From Conidiobolus incongruus B7586 (Eukaryota; Entomophthoromycota; Entomophthoromycetes; Entomophthorales; Conidiobolaceae), in contig JNEM01011744.1 of the NCBI GenBank assembly GCA_000697335.1, positions 1-15,528 of the forward strand: a stretch of 15,528 nucleotides of DNA, in the 5' to 3' direction. The notes beneath the pieces were generated by a model. That model was given only the letters and a program-made list of their open reading frames with translations, did no database searches and was not told the origin of the DNA. The translations under genes and the position numbers were made by a program. How positions within the stretch are numbered: the stretch's first letter is position 1; each line of letters starts with the position of its first letter. Shown in pieces: positions 1-8,280 of the stretch.

Positions 1-312
1 ATTTATAATATTGTTAGAATTAATAATATTAATTATATTATTATAGTTAAATCTATTATAAATAAAAATAAAGATATAAATAAACTTCAATATATTAAAA
101 TTAAAGATAAATATACTAAGAATTATATTTAAAAGTTGGTTAATATAGGTAAAACAATATTATTATAAAAATACAAAAAGAACAATAAAATTATATAAAA
201 ATATTAATTAAAATTAATATTATTATATATGCTATTTATTAATATAGATTCCATTTTTATCTTAAGAAAAAATATTAAAGAAAAATTCCATTATAAATCT
301 AAGTAAGAGTTT
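1..312 (+). mobile_element. Tc1/mariner copy A, left part (interrupted by E2)
   Basis: This stretch aligns along its length, same strand, with 11549-11872 of copy C; shared words include 'ttataatatt' (3-12 and 11551-11560). It is about 12 bases shorter than C, with the gap falling near the C-rich run at 11828. The alignment stops abruptly at 312, where the E2 LTR begins, and resumes at about 14700. By comparison with C, roughly 390 bases of the left end, including the left terminal inverted repeat, lie before the window. Copy A is the oldest layer visible because it hosts E2 and, through E2, everything else. Confidence 0.85.
1..312 (+). pseudogene. Tc1-like transposase relic, N-terminal part (copy A)
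   Basis: This is the N-terminal DNA-binding third of a Tc1-type transposase, the enzyme that cuts and pastes the element by binding its inverted repeats. It is recognised by homology to the better preserved copy C (11483-12499), not from its own translation, which is full of stops. The region matches the helix-turn-helix part and the linker that follows it. The start codon, by analogy with C, would lie about 65 bases before the window. Its C-terminal part is at about 14700-15306, separated by E2. It is a dead relic with many stops. Confidence 0.75.
308..312 (+). repeat. Candidate target-site duplication of E2, left side
   Basis: The five bases 'agttt' directly before the E2 5' LTR resemble 'atttt' at 14696-14700 directly after the E2 3' LTR, with one mismatch. 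Copy C carries 'agttt' at the equivalent site (11868-11872). A 5-base duplication is normal for Ty3/gypsy integration. In such AT-rich DNA this short match is only weak support. Confidence 0.4.
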
Positions 313-449
313 TGTTAAGAGATTAATACTCTAAATTCTTATATATATATTTTTTTATATAATTCAATTAAATATAAATTAAATAATTAATTTATTCTTT
401 TATAACTAAATTAATTATATCAATAATATTAAATTATCTAATAAATTAA

Positions 450-493
450 GTTTTTTTTCTTTTTTTTTTTACTATTTTTTAAATTTTTTTTTA
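450..493 (+). repeat. T-rich low-complexity tract in the E2 5' LTR
   Basis: A stretch made almost entirely of T, with short A and C interruptions, lies inside the LTR. The equivalent place in the 3' LTR (about 14436-14475) still has a mixed 'ttctgcttatttcttattac'. The tract is therefore probably a mutated and slightly expanded C/T-rich segment rather than a designed site. Confidence 0.6.
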
Positions 494-520
494 TTTAAAA
501 TTGAAACTATATTTTATTAA

Positions 521-522
521 TA
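521..522. repeat. TA target-site duplication of Tc1 copy B, left
   Basis: Tc1/mariner elements duplicate the dinucleotide TA on insertion. TA here and TA at 7669-7670 bracket copy B exactly where the E2 LTR alignment breaks and resumes. With one TA counted, the two LTR segments abut in register with the 3' LTR. Confidence 0.75.
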
Positions 523-588
523 AACTAATTTATAAAAATAAGAAATAAAATCAAAAACTCTTATATTTTTATTAACAAATTAATTATT
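523..588 (-). repeat. Terminal inverted repeat of copy B, left (its 3' end)
   Basis: This segment begins 'aactaatttataaaa' and contains 'ataaaatcaaaaac'. It corresponds to the reverse complement of the right terminus of copy C (12663-12728) and is inverted relative to 7603-7668. These ends are the transposase binding sites in Tc1/mariner elements. Confidence 0.75.
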
Positions 589-633
589 ATTTAATAAAAA
601 AACTTAAATTAAATAATTAAAATCTATTATATT

Positions 634-1018
634 TGTTAGTATTATAACAATTGTTACTTAATTGATATCTTTCCTTATTTTATTTCACTACCAAAAACCT
701 GATTATCCAAATTAAGTCTTATTAACATTTTATAAATCCCTACATCTAAGTAACTTCACTATTACTCAAACTTATATACTTATGTATATATATTCTACTT
801 AATTATAAGAAAAACTTAGATTTTTCTCTCTAGCTAAGATTTTAGCTTATATTACTTCTTACACAAATAAGCCTTTTATCTAACTATTAATATATTTCTT
901 ATTATTATTAATTAATTCTTTAATACTAAAGGATCTAGTTATTATATATTTTTTAAAATGTTAAAAAAAAACCTGCTTCTTTTACCCTCAACTATTGTTA
1001 TTTAATTATATAGTAACA
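634..1018 (+). repeat. E1 5' LTR
   Basis: It starts TG and ends CA, as expected, and pairs with 5876-6258. Long shared stretches include 'tattataacaattgtta' near 640 and 'tctctctagctaagatttta' near 825. A TATA-like stretch, 'tatgtatatatattctac', lies at about 781-798. 'acacaaataag' at about 862-872 occupies the place of the AATAAA-like 'acacaaataaa' in the 3' LTR and could be a former poly(A) signal. These regulatory readings are inference. Confidence 0.9.
832..847 (+). other. Perfect small hairpin in the E1 5' LTR
   Basis: AGCTAA, then GATT, then TTAGCT forms a 6-base stem with a 4-base loop. The 3' LTR keeps the same 16 bases at 6074-6089. It lies between the TATA-like stretch and the poly(A)-like stretch, so it would be in the R or U5 part of the transcript. 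A role is not established. Confidence 0.5.
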
Positions 1019-1240
1019 GCAATTAAAAAGATCTAAAAGTACTTTTATTACTATAGTTAAAAGTTTGATAATTATAACTTATTATTCTATATATAACTAA
1101 AACAAGATAAATACTTAGAGTTCTAATAACAACAATTATTATTCTATTAGTTAATAAGATTATATCAAAACTAATAGTACAATTACTAAGTATAAACTAA
1201 TATTAAAGTAAACTTAGTAGATCAACTATATACAACAAAT
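1019..1240 (+). other. E1 leader between 5' LTR and gag
   Basis: The primer binding site of a Ty3/gypsy element should lie at or just after 1019. The bases here, 'gcaattaaaaagatctaaaa', do not match a tRNA 3' end that I can name. Decay may have erased the match, or the element may have used another priming mode. I see nothing else in this stretch. Confidence 0.4.
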
Positions 1241-2060
1241 AATAGCTGAATTAAACAGTTATAGAGTTTTATTATTTACTTTAAGAAACTTTAACAAGGT
1301 TAAGTTCTTTACAAATGACTTAATACTTATAATAGCTTGAAATCTCCTAAAAAACCAAAAGAATTTCTAGACAAACTAACCAAATACCTTGAAGAAATTG
1401 AGACTCTAGATTTATATAATTTAGTAAAAATTTCAACTTCTAAATTAACCTTTTATGTTAAACTCTAGTGGTGTAAATATTTAAAAGACACATTTAATCT
1501 TACTAGTGGTTTTTTTATCTTGATAAAATCTAAACATTTAACTAAATTAAATAAGCAATTAAATAGAGGTTTTATCTATTAGATATAATTACTCTAGCTT
1601 AAAACAAGCTAGCAATGATTATTTAGTAATCTTTAGTTAAAAAATTTATAGAAGAATTTCCCTAGCTTAAATTAAAGATTTTTAACTTATCTAAAGATAA
1701 AAAGAAAAATAAGTTTAAAAGAAGACTCAAGCTTAATATTTTTATAGTTATATACTCTAAGATTAATATAAAAATAGCTAGTTTTGCTATTTTAACTAAA
1801 ACAACCATTGAGGTAAAAGATGATTAGAATTATACAAAAGAGTAAATAAGAGTTTTTATACAAGCTTTAATAGTTCCCCATTTAAATTATTTAATCCTAA
1901 TACTATAGATATATCTGTGATATAGAAAAAAGAGCATCTAACTAAAAAGGAAAAATTATACTTCAGAAAAAATAAAAGATGTTTTTATTATAGATAAGTT
2001 AATATAAATCACTATTAGAATAAATATCCTAAGAAGTTATTTAATAGTAAAAACTCTAGT
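1240..2060 (+). pseudogene. E1 gag relic (capsid and zinc knuckle)
   Basis: This is the fossil of the structural gene that in Ty3/gypsy elements forms the particle and packages RNA. Only fragments can be read. A stretch near 1320-1400 has the look of the capsid part ('PKEFLDKLTKYL' is readable). At about 1977-2035 'KRCFYYR' followed by N-H residues sits where a CCHC zinc knuckle of nucleocapsid would be. It lies downstream of the LTR and upstream of the polymerase traces, as expected. It is broken many times. Its limits are approximate, and the call rests on position plus the knuckle-like trace. Confidence 0.6.
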
Positions 2061-2900
2061 AACATAGTTTTAAACAATAATATTTAAGTGAACAATATAG
2101 AAATTAATTAACAGATTAATAATTAATATAGTTTAAGTTTAACCTAATATGGTTAAATTAACAAAGAAAAATCTTTGTTAAAAATTCCATATAATAAACT
2201 CTTGAAATTATATTCAAATGACCAAAAATTATTTTAAAATTTATTAGAAAAGAAGAGTAATATCTATTTAAACTCTTATTTATTAGATCCTAATGAAAAT
2301 AAGTTATGTTTCTTATAAATCTTTAAAGATACTCTGAATAAACACTTTATTTTCTTCTTACTTAACTTTAAATATAATAGTTTACTTATTAATAAAGATA
2401 TTGTTAAAAGATTTAAATTATCTCATAATCAAACTAATATAATATTAAATTATACAAATAATACCTAATAAACTACCAAAGGATTTTTATATTATAGTAT
2501 TTTATTAATGTTAGATTACTTTAAAAAATTTTAATTTATAATAGGTTTTATAGAATATAACACTATTATAAGTTTTAGTTGGTTTTAAAAATATTATCTA
2601 ATTATCATAAATAAGAGTTTAATTAATGAGCATATTTTATTTTTTTGCTATAATAATTTAAGTTATAAACTAATAACTAATTCTATTATAGAAGAGGGTA
2701 TTAATGATATCTTTTTTAATAATATAATAATTTCAAGAACATCCTTTATAAATTTAATAAAGAAGTTAGAAAATTAATCTAATATAATTTATATCAACTT
2801 TAACATTATCACTATTTTTTTAAAAGATCTAAAAAATATTTTAGATGTTGAAAATTTAATATATAAAGTTGTTAATAAATACAGAAAAGTTTTTGAAGTT
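2061..2900 (+). other. E1 region between gag and reverse transcriptase
   Basis: By position this should hold the aspartic protease (retropepsin) and the start of pol. I could not find a convincing protease active-site trace. The segment is homogeneous with the rest of E1 in base composition and holds no inserted element that I can recognise. Confidence 0.5.
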
Positions 2901-3620
2901 TTAACTACTTTATCACTCAAAAAAATATATCTTATAAAATTAAACTATTACCTAGCATCTAATTTTATTATAAATCACCTCATTATATTTTTCTTAAATA
3001 ATATAAGGTTCTTTATAAAGAAATAAATAGGTTATTGGAATTAGGTTTTATAAAACTTTCTATAAACCCTTAAGGTTCACTAATCTTTTTTGTTAAAAAA
3101 CATAATAAAGGTTGGTGATTTTACATTGATAATAGAGTTTTTAATAGTAAAACAATTAAATATAAAACTCCTTTATCCAATTTAAATAAAATTAAAGATA
3201 AATTTATAGGTGTAAACTACTTTAATAAGATAAATCTTAAGAACAACTATTATAATATCTTAGTTAATAAACAATGTATCCCTTTAACTGCTTTTAATTA
3301 TATATTAAAGCATTATAAGTTTAAAGTTATGAATTTTAAACTCTATAACATACTTGCTATATTTATAAAGCTTATGAATAATTTATATAGCAAGTATAAT
3401 AATAATTTTGTTATATACTACTTAAATAATATTTTAGTTTATTCAAAGACTTTTGATGATTATATTTTATATCTAGATATTATCCTACAAATACTCAATT
3501 AAAATTAGTTACTAGTAAAACTCTCTAAATGTATTTTTGCAACTTTATCTGTTTTATTTTGTTGTTATATTATTTCTTTTAAAGGAATTTCTATAGACTT
3601 AGCAAAACTTTAAAAATTAT
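2900..3620 (+). pseudogene. E1 reverse transcriptase relic
   Basis: This is the fossil of the RNA-dependent DNA polymerase that copies the element RNA. The lead-in near 2935 reads 'KIKLLP', resembling the segment just before the RT in chromoviruses. Near 3030-3110 comes the region of the 'LGFI..S.SP' motif, near 3115-3150 the region of 'IDYR.LN', and at about 3220-3255 'KINLKNNYYNI' (family form: KiDLrsgYhqI). At 3410-3446 'VIYYLNNILVYS' is the active-site region. The motif order and spacing fit Ty3/gypsy RT. It continues into RNase H. It is broken many times. Confidence 0.88.
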
Positions 3621-3779
3621 ATAACACTATAATCTTTGCCAGTAAATATTAAGTAATATCTTTTCTAAAATTAATTATATTTTTTAAAGACTATATTCCT
3701 ATATTTATTAAGCTTACCAGTTTTATGTTTAATTTATTAAAGAAGGATAAACTATTTACTTAAACTTTTAATAAGACTA

Positions 3780-4295
3780 TCTCTTTTTAAACACTAATTT
3801 ACAAAATTGCTACAGCTTTAATACTTGCTATATTTAACCTTAAATTACTAGTAATTATATTAATAGATATGTTTATCTATACTATAAGTAGTTAAATAAT
3901 ACAAAGCAAAATTATTGAAGATTTTAAGAAGTATAACTACTCTAAAATTTTATTGGGGGTAACTAAATATCAAAAGGTTTTTGAGTATTTAAATCTAAAC
4001 CCTTTAGTGTTCTAATTTAGAAAATTAATACCTACTAAATAAAATTATTTTGTATATAAATAGGAAATGCTTACATTTGTAGAAATCATAAAAAAGTTTA
4101 GTTTTTAGTTGTTTTATCAAGAGTTTTTATGCTTAAACAATCATAAATCATTGATATACTTAAATTCACAAAAGTACCTATCTAAAAAACAAATTAAATA
4201 GATAAAGATTATCTAAGAGTATCTATTCCTGATTAAATACCTTCTTGGTAAGTAAAATAAAGTTGTAGATATGTTGAGTAGAAATCTAATCTATA
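3780..4295 (+). pseudogene. E1 RNase H relic and connecting segment
   Basis: This is the fossil of the nuclease that removes RNA from the RNA/DNA hybrid. The first catalytic strand is expected near 3840-3900. The best trace is at about 4019-4081, reading 'RKLIPTK' then 'NYFVYK' and 'EMLTFV', which matches the conserved R-L-x-x-x-E-x-N-Y-x-x-x-x-x-E motif region. 'VVDMLSRNLI' at about 4263-4293 corresponds to the 'ADALSR' end of this domain in Ty3/gypsy elements. RNase H before integrase confirms the Ty3 arrangement. It is broken many times. Confidence 0.8.
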
Positions 4296-4539
4296 TATTA
4301 ATATGTAATAAATATAAAAAACCAATTGAAACTAGCTTAACAATTATCACCTTAAATAATAAAAACTTTTATTAGATTTTAAAAGAAAAACTATAATATA
4401 ATGACTTTTATTTAATAATTAAAGCTAAAATAGAAGAGAATAAAGAGAAAAAACTTTTTAAATATAAAGGATTCTAAATATTAAATGGTTTGTTATATAA
4501 ATATAATAAATTATATATTCTAGAAATCTTTAACCTTTA

Positions 4540-5450
4540 ATTAAAGATTTTAAAATAATATTATAACCATAAGTTAAATGGACATTAAAGTTAGATTTAA
4601 TTTATTGATAAAATTCAAGCAAAATATTATATACCAAAATTAATTAAGTTGGTAAGAAACGATTATAAATCTTATAATAGCTGTTAAAAAAATAAATATA
4701 ATATAAAAAAGAAAGTTGGTGAATTAAATTCTTTATCTTTACTATTTAAACCTTAAGCTTAAATATAACTTGACTTTATAGAAATACCTAAGTTAAAAAA
4801 AGGTTATCATAATATTTTAGTAGTTGTTGATTCATACAATAGATTTGCTTATTTTATTCCTACTTATAAAATAATTATAATATCTAAAGTAGCTAACCTA
4901 TTAATTAAAAAGGTGATTTTATTATATAAATTATTTATTATTATCATTACTGTTAGAGATTTTAAATTTACTTTAAAATTCTAAAAAGCTTTTATATAAC
5001 ATATAGATATTAATATAAAGCTTAATATTATTTGCTATTATTAATCAAATAAACTAATTAAAAAAATCATTAAGACTTTAAAAAAGATGGTTAGAAATTA
5101 TATTAACTTTAATTAAAATAATTGGGAATCTCTCTTATTTTATTTATAATTTATCTATATCAACTTAGTTAATTAGTTTAGTAATTTAACTCCCTATTTT
5201 ATAAATTATAAATAATATCTTAATTTATTAATTAACCTTAACTTGGATATTGTCACCAATAAGTTTATTATAGATAAATTAAAAAGATTTTAACTAATCC
5301 ACCAAATAGTTTCAGAATCAACTAAGTTAAAACAAATATACAATGAAAATTATTATTTAAAATTCTATAAAACTCTACCTAAATATAAATCTAAGTCTTT
5401 AGTCTTTTTAAATTCAACAAATATAATTTTCACCAAGCAAATATCTAGAA
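4540..5450 (+). pseudogene. E1 integrase relic
   Basis: This is the fossil of the DDE integrase that inserts the element DNA. The order is as in the family. A zinc-binding HHCC region lies at about 4560-4690 ('NHKLNGH' readable, then a Cys near 4682). The catalytic core starts at about 4765 with 'LDFIE' and continues with 'VVVDSYNRFAYFIP' at about 4818-4861. A second catalytic segment, 'VRDFKFT', is near 4952, and the third core motif region is near 5035-5065. The tail continues to about 5450, followed by the linker to the chromodomain. It is broken many times. Confidence 0.85.
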
Positions 5451-5654
5451 ACAAAACAAATCAAAAACTTTTACTATATTAGATTAACCTATTTTATATC
5501 TTTAAAGCAGGCATGAAACTTGGAAATTTTAAATTAAAGTTACTAAAAGCTTATAAATATCATTTAATCTTCTATACCTTATAGTTAAAACTATATTATT
5601 ATCCCAAAGATAAGTTTCTTGATTAAAATTTTAAAGCATCTTTATTATTTATTA

Positions 5655-5785
5655 TTAATAATCAAGGGGATAAAGAATATTATATCAATAAAATTTTTAC
5701 ACATAAAGTAAAATATTGAAAACTTTATTATTTTATAAAGTGGTTAAATTATTTTAATTTTAAGTCAACTTAAGAACCATTTAAA
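5655..5785 (+). pseudogene. E1 chromodomain relic at the integrase C terminus
   Basis: The readable residues 'DKEYYINKIFTHKVKY', then 'KLYYFIKWLNYFNF' and 'EPF' follow the chromodomain pattern: E-Y-x-V-x-x-I-L-x-x-R, then L-x-Y-x-V-K-W-x-G-Y, then T-W-E-P. Chromodomains at the integrase end define the chromovirus branch of Ty3/gypsy, and in studied members they steer integration to heterochromatin marked by H3K9 methylation. This fits E1 lying in a graveyard of other repeats. Upstream, at about 5555-5630, is the segment that normally links integrase to the chromodomain. It is broken. Confidence 0.82.
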
Positions 5786-5867
5786 ATGATTAAAAACACT
5801 TGCATTTACCTATCTTATATCAAGAAGATTAAAAGGAGTAAGACTATACCAATAGTTTAATATAGTT

Positions 5868-5875
5868 TAGAGGGC
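5868..5875 (+). other. E1 polypurine tract
   Basis: The bases 'agaggg' with one C after them stand directly before the 3' LTR start at 5876. A purine run at this position primes plus-strand DNA in LTR elements. It stands out against the AT background and helps fix the LTR start. Confidence 0.6.
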
Positions 5876-6258
5876 TATAAGTATTATAACAATTGTTATT
5901 TAATTGATACTTTTCCTCACTTTAATTTACTACTAAAGATTTAATTATCTAAATTAGGTTTTATCAACATTTTACAAATTTTTATATTTAAGTAACTTTA
6001 TTATTACTCAACCTTATATACTTATGTGTATATATTCTACTTAGCTATAAAAAAGACTTAGATCTTTCTCTCTAGCTAAGATTTTAGCTTATATTACCTT
6101 TTACACAAATAAACCTTTTGCTTAACTATTAATATATTTTTTATTATTATTAGTTACCACCTTAATATTAAAAGATTTAATTATTATATATTTCTTAAAA
6201 TATTAAAAGACCTGTTTTTTCTACCCTCTATTATTATTATTCACTTATAATATTATTA
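5876..6258 (+). repeat. E1 3' LTR
   Basis: It aligns with 634-1018 over its whole length: 'gtattataacaattgtta' at its start, 'atatacttatgtgtatatat' at about 6017-6036, and the 16-base hairpin at 6074-6089. 'acacaaataaacc' at about 6102-6114 contains AATAAA, a plausible former poly(A) signal. The end is less sure than the start, because the last 10 bases are all A and T. Confidence 0.88.
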
Positions 6259-6333
6259 ATTAGTTAAAATATAAATCTTTATATTTTATTTAAAGTAAGT
6301 TATAAATATATAGGTTTTTGGTGATAAAAAAAA

Positions 6334-7346
6334 TTAAAACCTAGTATATTTTATTTTTAACTTTTTTAACTTCTTTAAGTTTATAGGGTATAGAATTAAT
6401 TAACTTTTTATACTAGGAAAAATTAATCTTATTTTAAATTTCTTAAATAAATCTTTAAAACTAATTTAAATTTTTTCTTTTAAAAAAAAGGTTTAATCAT
6501 TTTGTTTAACTAATCTTAAAAATATTTGATTAGGTTAAAGTTAAAAAATTACAAAAACTATTTTATAGCTATTATCTTATTATTTTAAGCTATTCAATAA
6601 TAGAAGTTATAATATAACAAAAACCATTATTTTATTAGAAAAAAAAATTAGATATATTTAACCTATATAATTCAATGGTTTTTTTCAATTTATTATTTAA
6701 AATACTTTAATATATTTTAGTATTAATTACTTTATTAACTTTATAAAGATATTTTACAATTAAAGATAATATATATCTTAAATAATAATTAACCTATAAT
6801 TATACTTTTGGGTAAAATTAAGATAATAATTACAGAGTAATTTTATATCTTATTTGAAATATTTAGCTTTTTTATCAAATTTACTAAAATATATTTTGTT
6901 TCATTAAATTAAATAACTTTACTCTAATTAATTTTAATTTAATATTAATACTATCTTTGAAACTTTTGTTTAACTTTATAGTAGGATTTTTTTAATTTGG
7001 GGTGTTTTGTCTTAAAATATAAGTAATATTTATGCTAATATAAAACATATATAATAATATTAGTATTAACTAATATTCTTGTATAATCTAATTATTCCTG
7101 TTATATTTCTATATTAATATTATATTTGTTTATATTAATTAACCTATAGTTATACTTAATATATTTATTTAAAATTCTAACACATTTAAATTCAAGTTTA
7201 TATAAATTTATATTACTATTTTTAACAACTTTAACTATAATAAACTAGCTAACACTAGTAATTCTAATAATATCATAAGTTAATTTATCTTCTTAATAAA
7301 GTTATTTAATAGACAAATAGATTTTTTTAGAGAGGGATTTAAGTAT
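6334..7346 (-). pseudogene. Tc1-like transposase relic (copy B)
   Basis: This is the reverse-strand counterpart of the copy C transposase, bounded by the equivalents of the C start (11483) and stop (12499). It is 1013 bases against 1017 in C, so at least one small length change has occurred and the frame is not continuous. It also has many stops. It would have encoded a DDE transposase that excises and reinserts the element at TA sites. The whole gene lies on the right side of E1, because E1 landed in the 3' noncoding part of copy B. Confidence 0.8.
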
Positions 7347-7602
7347 ATTAATATTAATAAAAAAATTTAGTATATTTATAGAATATTATATAAAATAATA
7401 ATAAAAAAAAAGAAAAATATGGTTATATATTATTAAATATATCCTTTTATCTTAAATTCCTATAAATTTATTACTTATCTTAGTTAAATATTAAAGATTA
7501 ATATTTTTGTTAATAGTTTATTAAATATATCTAAATATATTTATTTATTATTAAATAATTCACCTTAATTATATATTATAGATTTAAATAATCTAATTTA
7601 TA

Positions 7603-7668
7603 TAATTGTTTTAGTTATTAATTAAAACATATATATTTGATTTTATAACTTATTTTTATAGGTTAATA
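7603..7668 (-). repeat. Terminal inverted repeat of copy B, right (its 5' end)
   Basis: It matches the reverse complement of the copy C left end (11157-11222): 'ttagttattaattaaaa' at about 7611-7627 and 'gattttataactta' at about 7639-7652. It is inverted relative to 523-588. TA follows at 7669-7670. Confidence 0.8.
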
Positions 7669-7670
7669 TA
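7669..7670. repeat. TA target-site duplication of copy B, right
   Basis: This is the partner of TA at 521-522. The E2 LTR alignment to 14300-14695 resumes exactly here. Confidence 0.75.
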
Positions 7671-7857
7671 TTATAGTATATTAACACTACCAAATACAAA
7701 TCTTAATATATCAATAACTTATCTTAGTTTAAAGGTTAATTAAACTTTATTTTTTATTTGTATACTATAACTATATTATAATACTATATTTTATATCACA
7801 TTACTTTTATATTAAATTTTCCTCTATATTATATTAGTATTTATCACTAATATAATA
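7671..7857 (+). repeat. E2 5' LTR, second part
   Basis: It aligns with about 14511-14695 of the 3' LTR: 'aaatcttaa' near 7698 against 14534, 'tataactatattataatact' at about 7765-7784 against 'tataactatattataatatt' in the 3' LTR, and 'attatattagtattta' at about 7828-7843 against 14667-14682. With 313-522 it totals 397 bases, against 396 for the 3' LTR. Confidence 0.85.
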
Positions 7858-8280
7858 GCAATAATAAAATTTTTAAAAACCTATTAGAAATTAATACTTA
7901 TCTATATCAAATTGATTTATTATTATTTTAAGTTTTATCTTTTATTTATTTTATTTAAATTTAATATTATATATTATAAAACTATTAAAAAAAGCAATAT
8001 CCTTATATTATTTTAAAAATGATAATAGCTTAATTACAAAATAAACTTAAGATTTTAGTTTTTACAAGCTTACTACCCTTTAAAAAACTTATAATAAACA
8101 ATATTTAGTTAAGAAAAATATAACTTAAAAAGTTTAAATTCAATAAACTAGTTACTTTATTATAGTTAATATATTAAACTACCTCTTTAATATCTTTAAA
8201 AACATATTAACTATTTATAATAATTTTAAAAACTTTTATAAATTTGAAAAATAATTTAAAAATATAAAGAATTAACTTAA
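7858..8280 (+). other. E2 leader, between 5' LTR and gag
   Basis: This should hold the primer binding site and untranslated leader of E2. The first bases, 'gcaataataaaattttt', show no tRNA match that I recognise; 'gcaat' is shared with the first bases after the E1 5' LTR (1019-1023), which might be a common remnant. No gene is seen. Confidence 0.4.

Larger units (their letters stand above)
313..522 (+). repeat. E2 5' LTR, first part
   Basis: It begins 'tgttaagagattaata' and aligns with the start of the 3' LTR at 14300. Shared features include 'aattcttatatatata' near 335 and near 14320, then 'ttatataattcaatta'. The match continues to the 'tattaata' before 522, where Tc1 copy B interrupts. It includes a T-rich run at about 450-493 that is longer than in the 3' LTR. 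The second part of this LTR is at 7671-7857. Confidence 0.85.
634..6258 (+). mobile_element. E1: Ty3/gypsy chromovirus fossil nested in Tc1 copy B
   Basis: E1 is a near full-length LTR retroelement of about 5.6 kb with LTRs of about 385 and 383 bases. The LTRs align end to end, with differences that are mostly transitions. The internal order is gag with a zinc knuckle, protease region, reverse transcriptase, RNase H, integrase and chromodomain, which places it among the chromoviruses of Ty3/gypsy. All its parts appear present, but it is broken many times and nonfunctional. It is the youngest or among the youngest insertions, since it sits in copy B, which sits in E2, which sits in copy A. Its domain traces are easier to read than those of E2, in line with younger age. 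The flanking five bases, 'atatt' at 629-633 and 'attag' at 6259-6263, do not form a convincing target duplication. Confidence 0.9.
523..7668 (-). mobile_element. Tc1/mariner copy B, minus strand, interrupted by E1
   Basis: Copy B is the same family as A and C, in reverse orientation. Its 3' end is on the left (523-633) and the rest is at 6259-7668. The left segment matches the reverse complement of about 12625-12728 of copy C, including 'ataaaatcaaaaac'. The right segment matches the reverse complement of about 11157-12575, for example 'tttatgctaatataaaa' near 7030. Without E1 it is about 1521 bases against 1572 for C. Some 40-50 bases seem to be missing near the E1 junction. It inserted in the 5' LTR of E2 and is flanked by TA. 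Confidence 0.88.
6259..7668 (-). mobile_element. Tc1/mariner copy B, main segment
   Basis: Copy B resumes here after E1. 'gttaaaatataaa' at 6264-6276 matches the reverse complement of copy C near 12562-12575. 'aggtttttgg' near 6312, 'ggggtgtttt' near 7000 and 'gagggattt' near 7332 are further anchors, each matching the reverse strand of C in order. The segment ends at the terminal inverted repeat. It holds the complete reversed transposase relic plus the 5' untranslated part of the element. Confidence 0.88.

Noticed and set aside
450-493. A poly(A) tail of a LINE or SINE on the minus strand.
   Set aside because: The tract lies inside the E2 LTR alignment, has no target duplication of its own, and its counterpart in the 3' LTR is a mixed pyrimidine-rich stretch.
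313-633. A solo LTR standing alone between copy A and E1.
   Set aside because: The second half of the same LTR resumes at 7671 after a TA duplication, and 523-633 matches the reverse strand of the Tc1 end. It is the split 5' LTR of E2.
776-798. A promoter of a host gene.
   Set aside because: The TATA-like stretch is repeated at the same place in both E1 LTRs and is followed by no host reading frame. TATA-like strings are also common by chance in DNA of this composition.
629-6263. A 5-base target duplication around E1.
   Set aside because: The bases 'atatt' before and 'attag' after E1 do not match well, and such short AT words prove nothing here.
6259-7668. Part of E2 or E1 internal sequence.
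   Set aside because: It aligns along its length with the reverse complement of copy C and ends in the Tc1 inverted repeat, so it belongs to Tc1 copy B.
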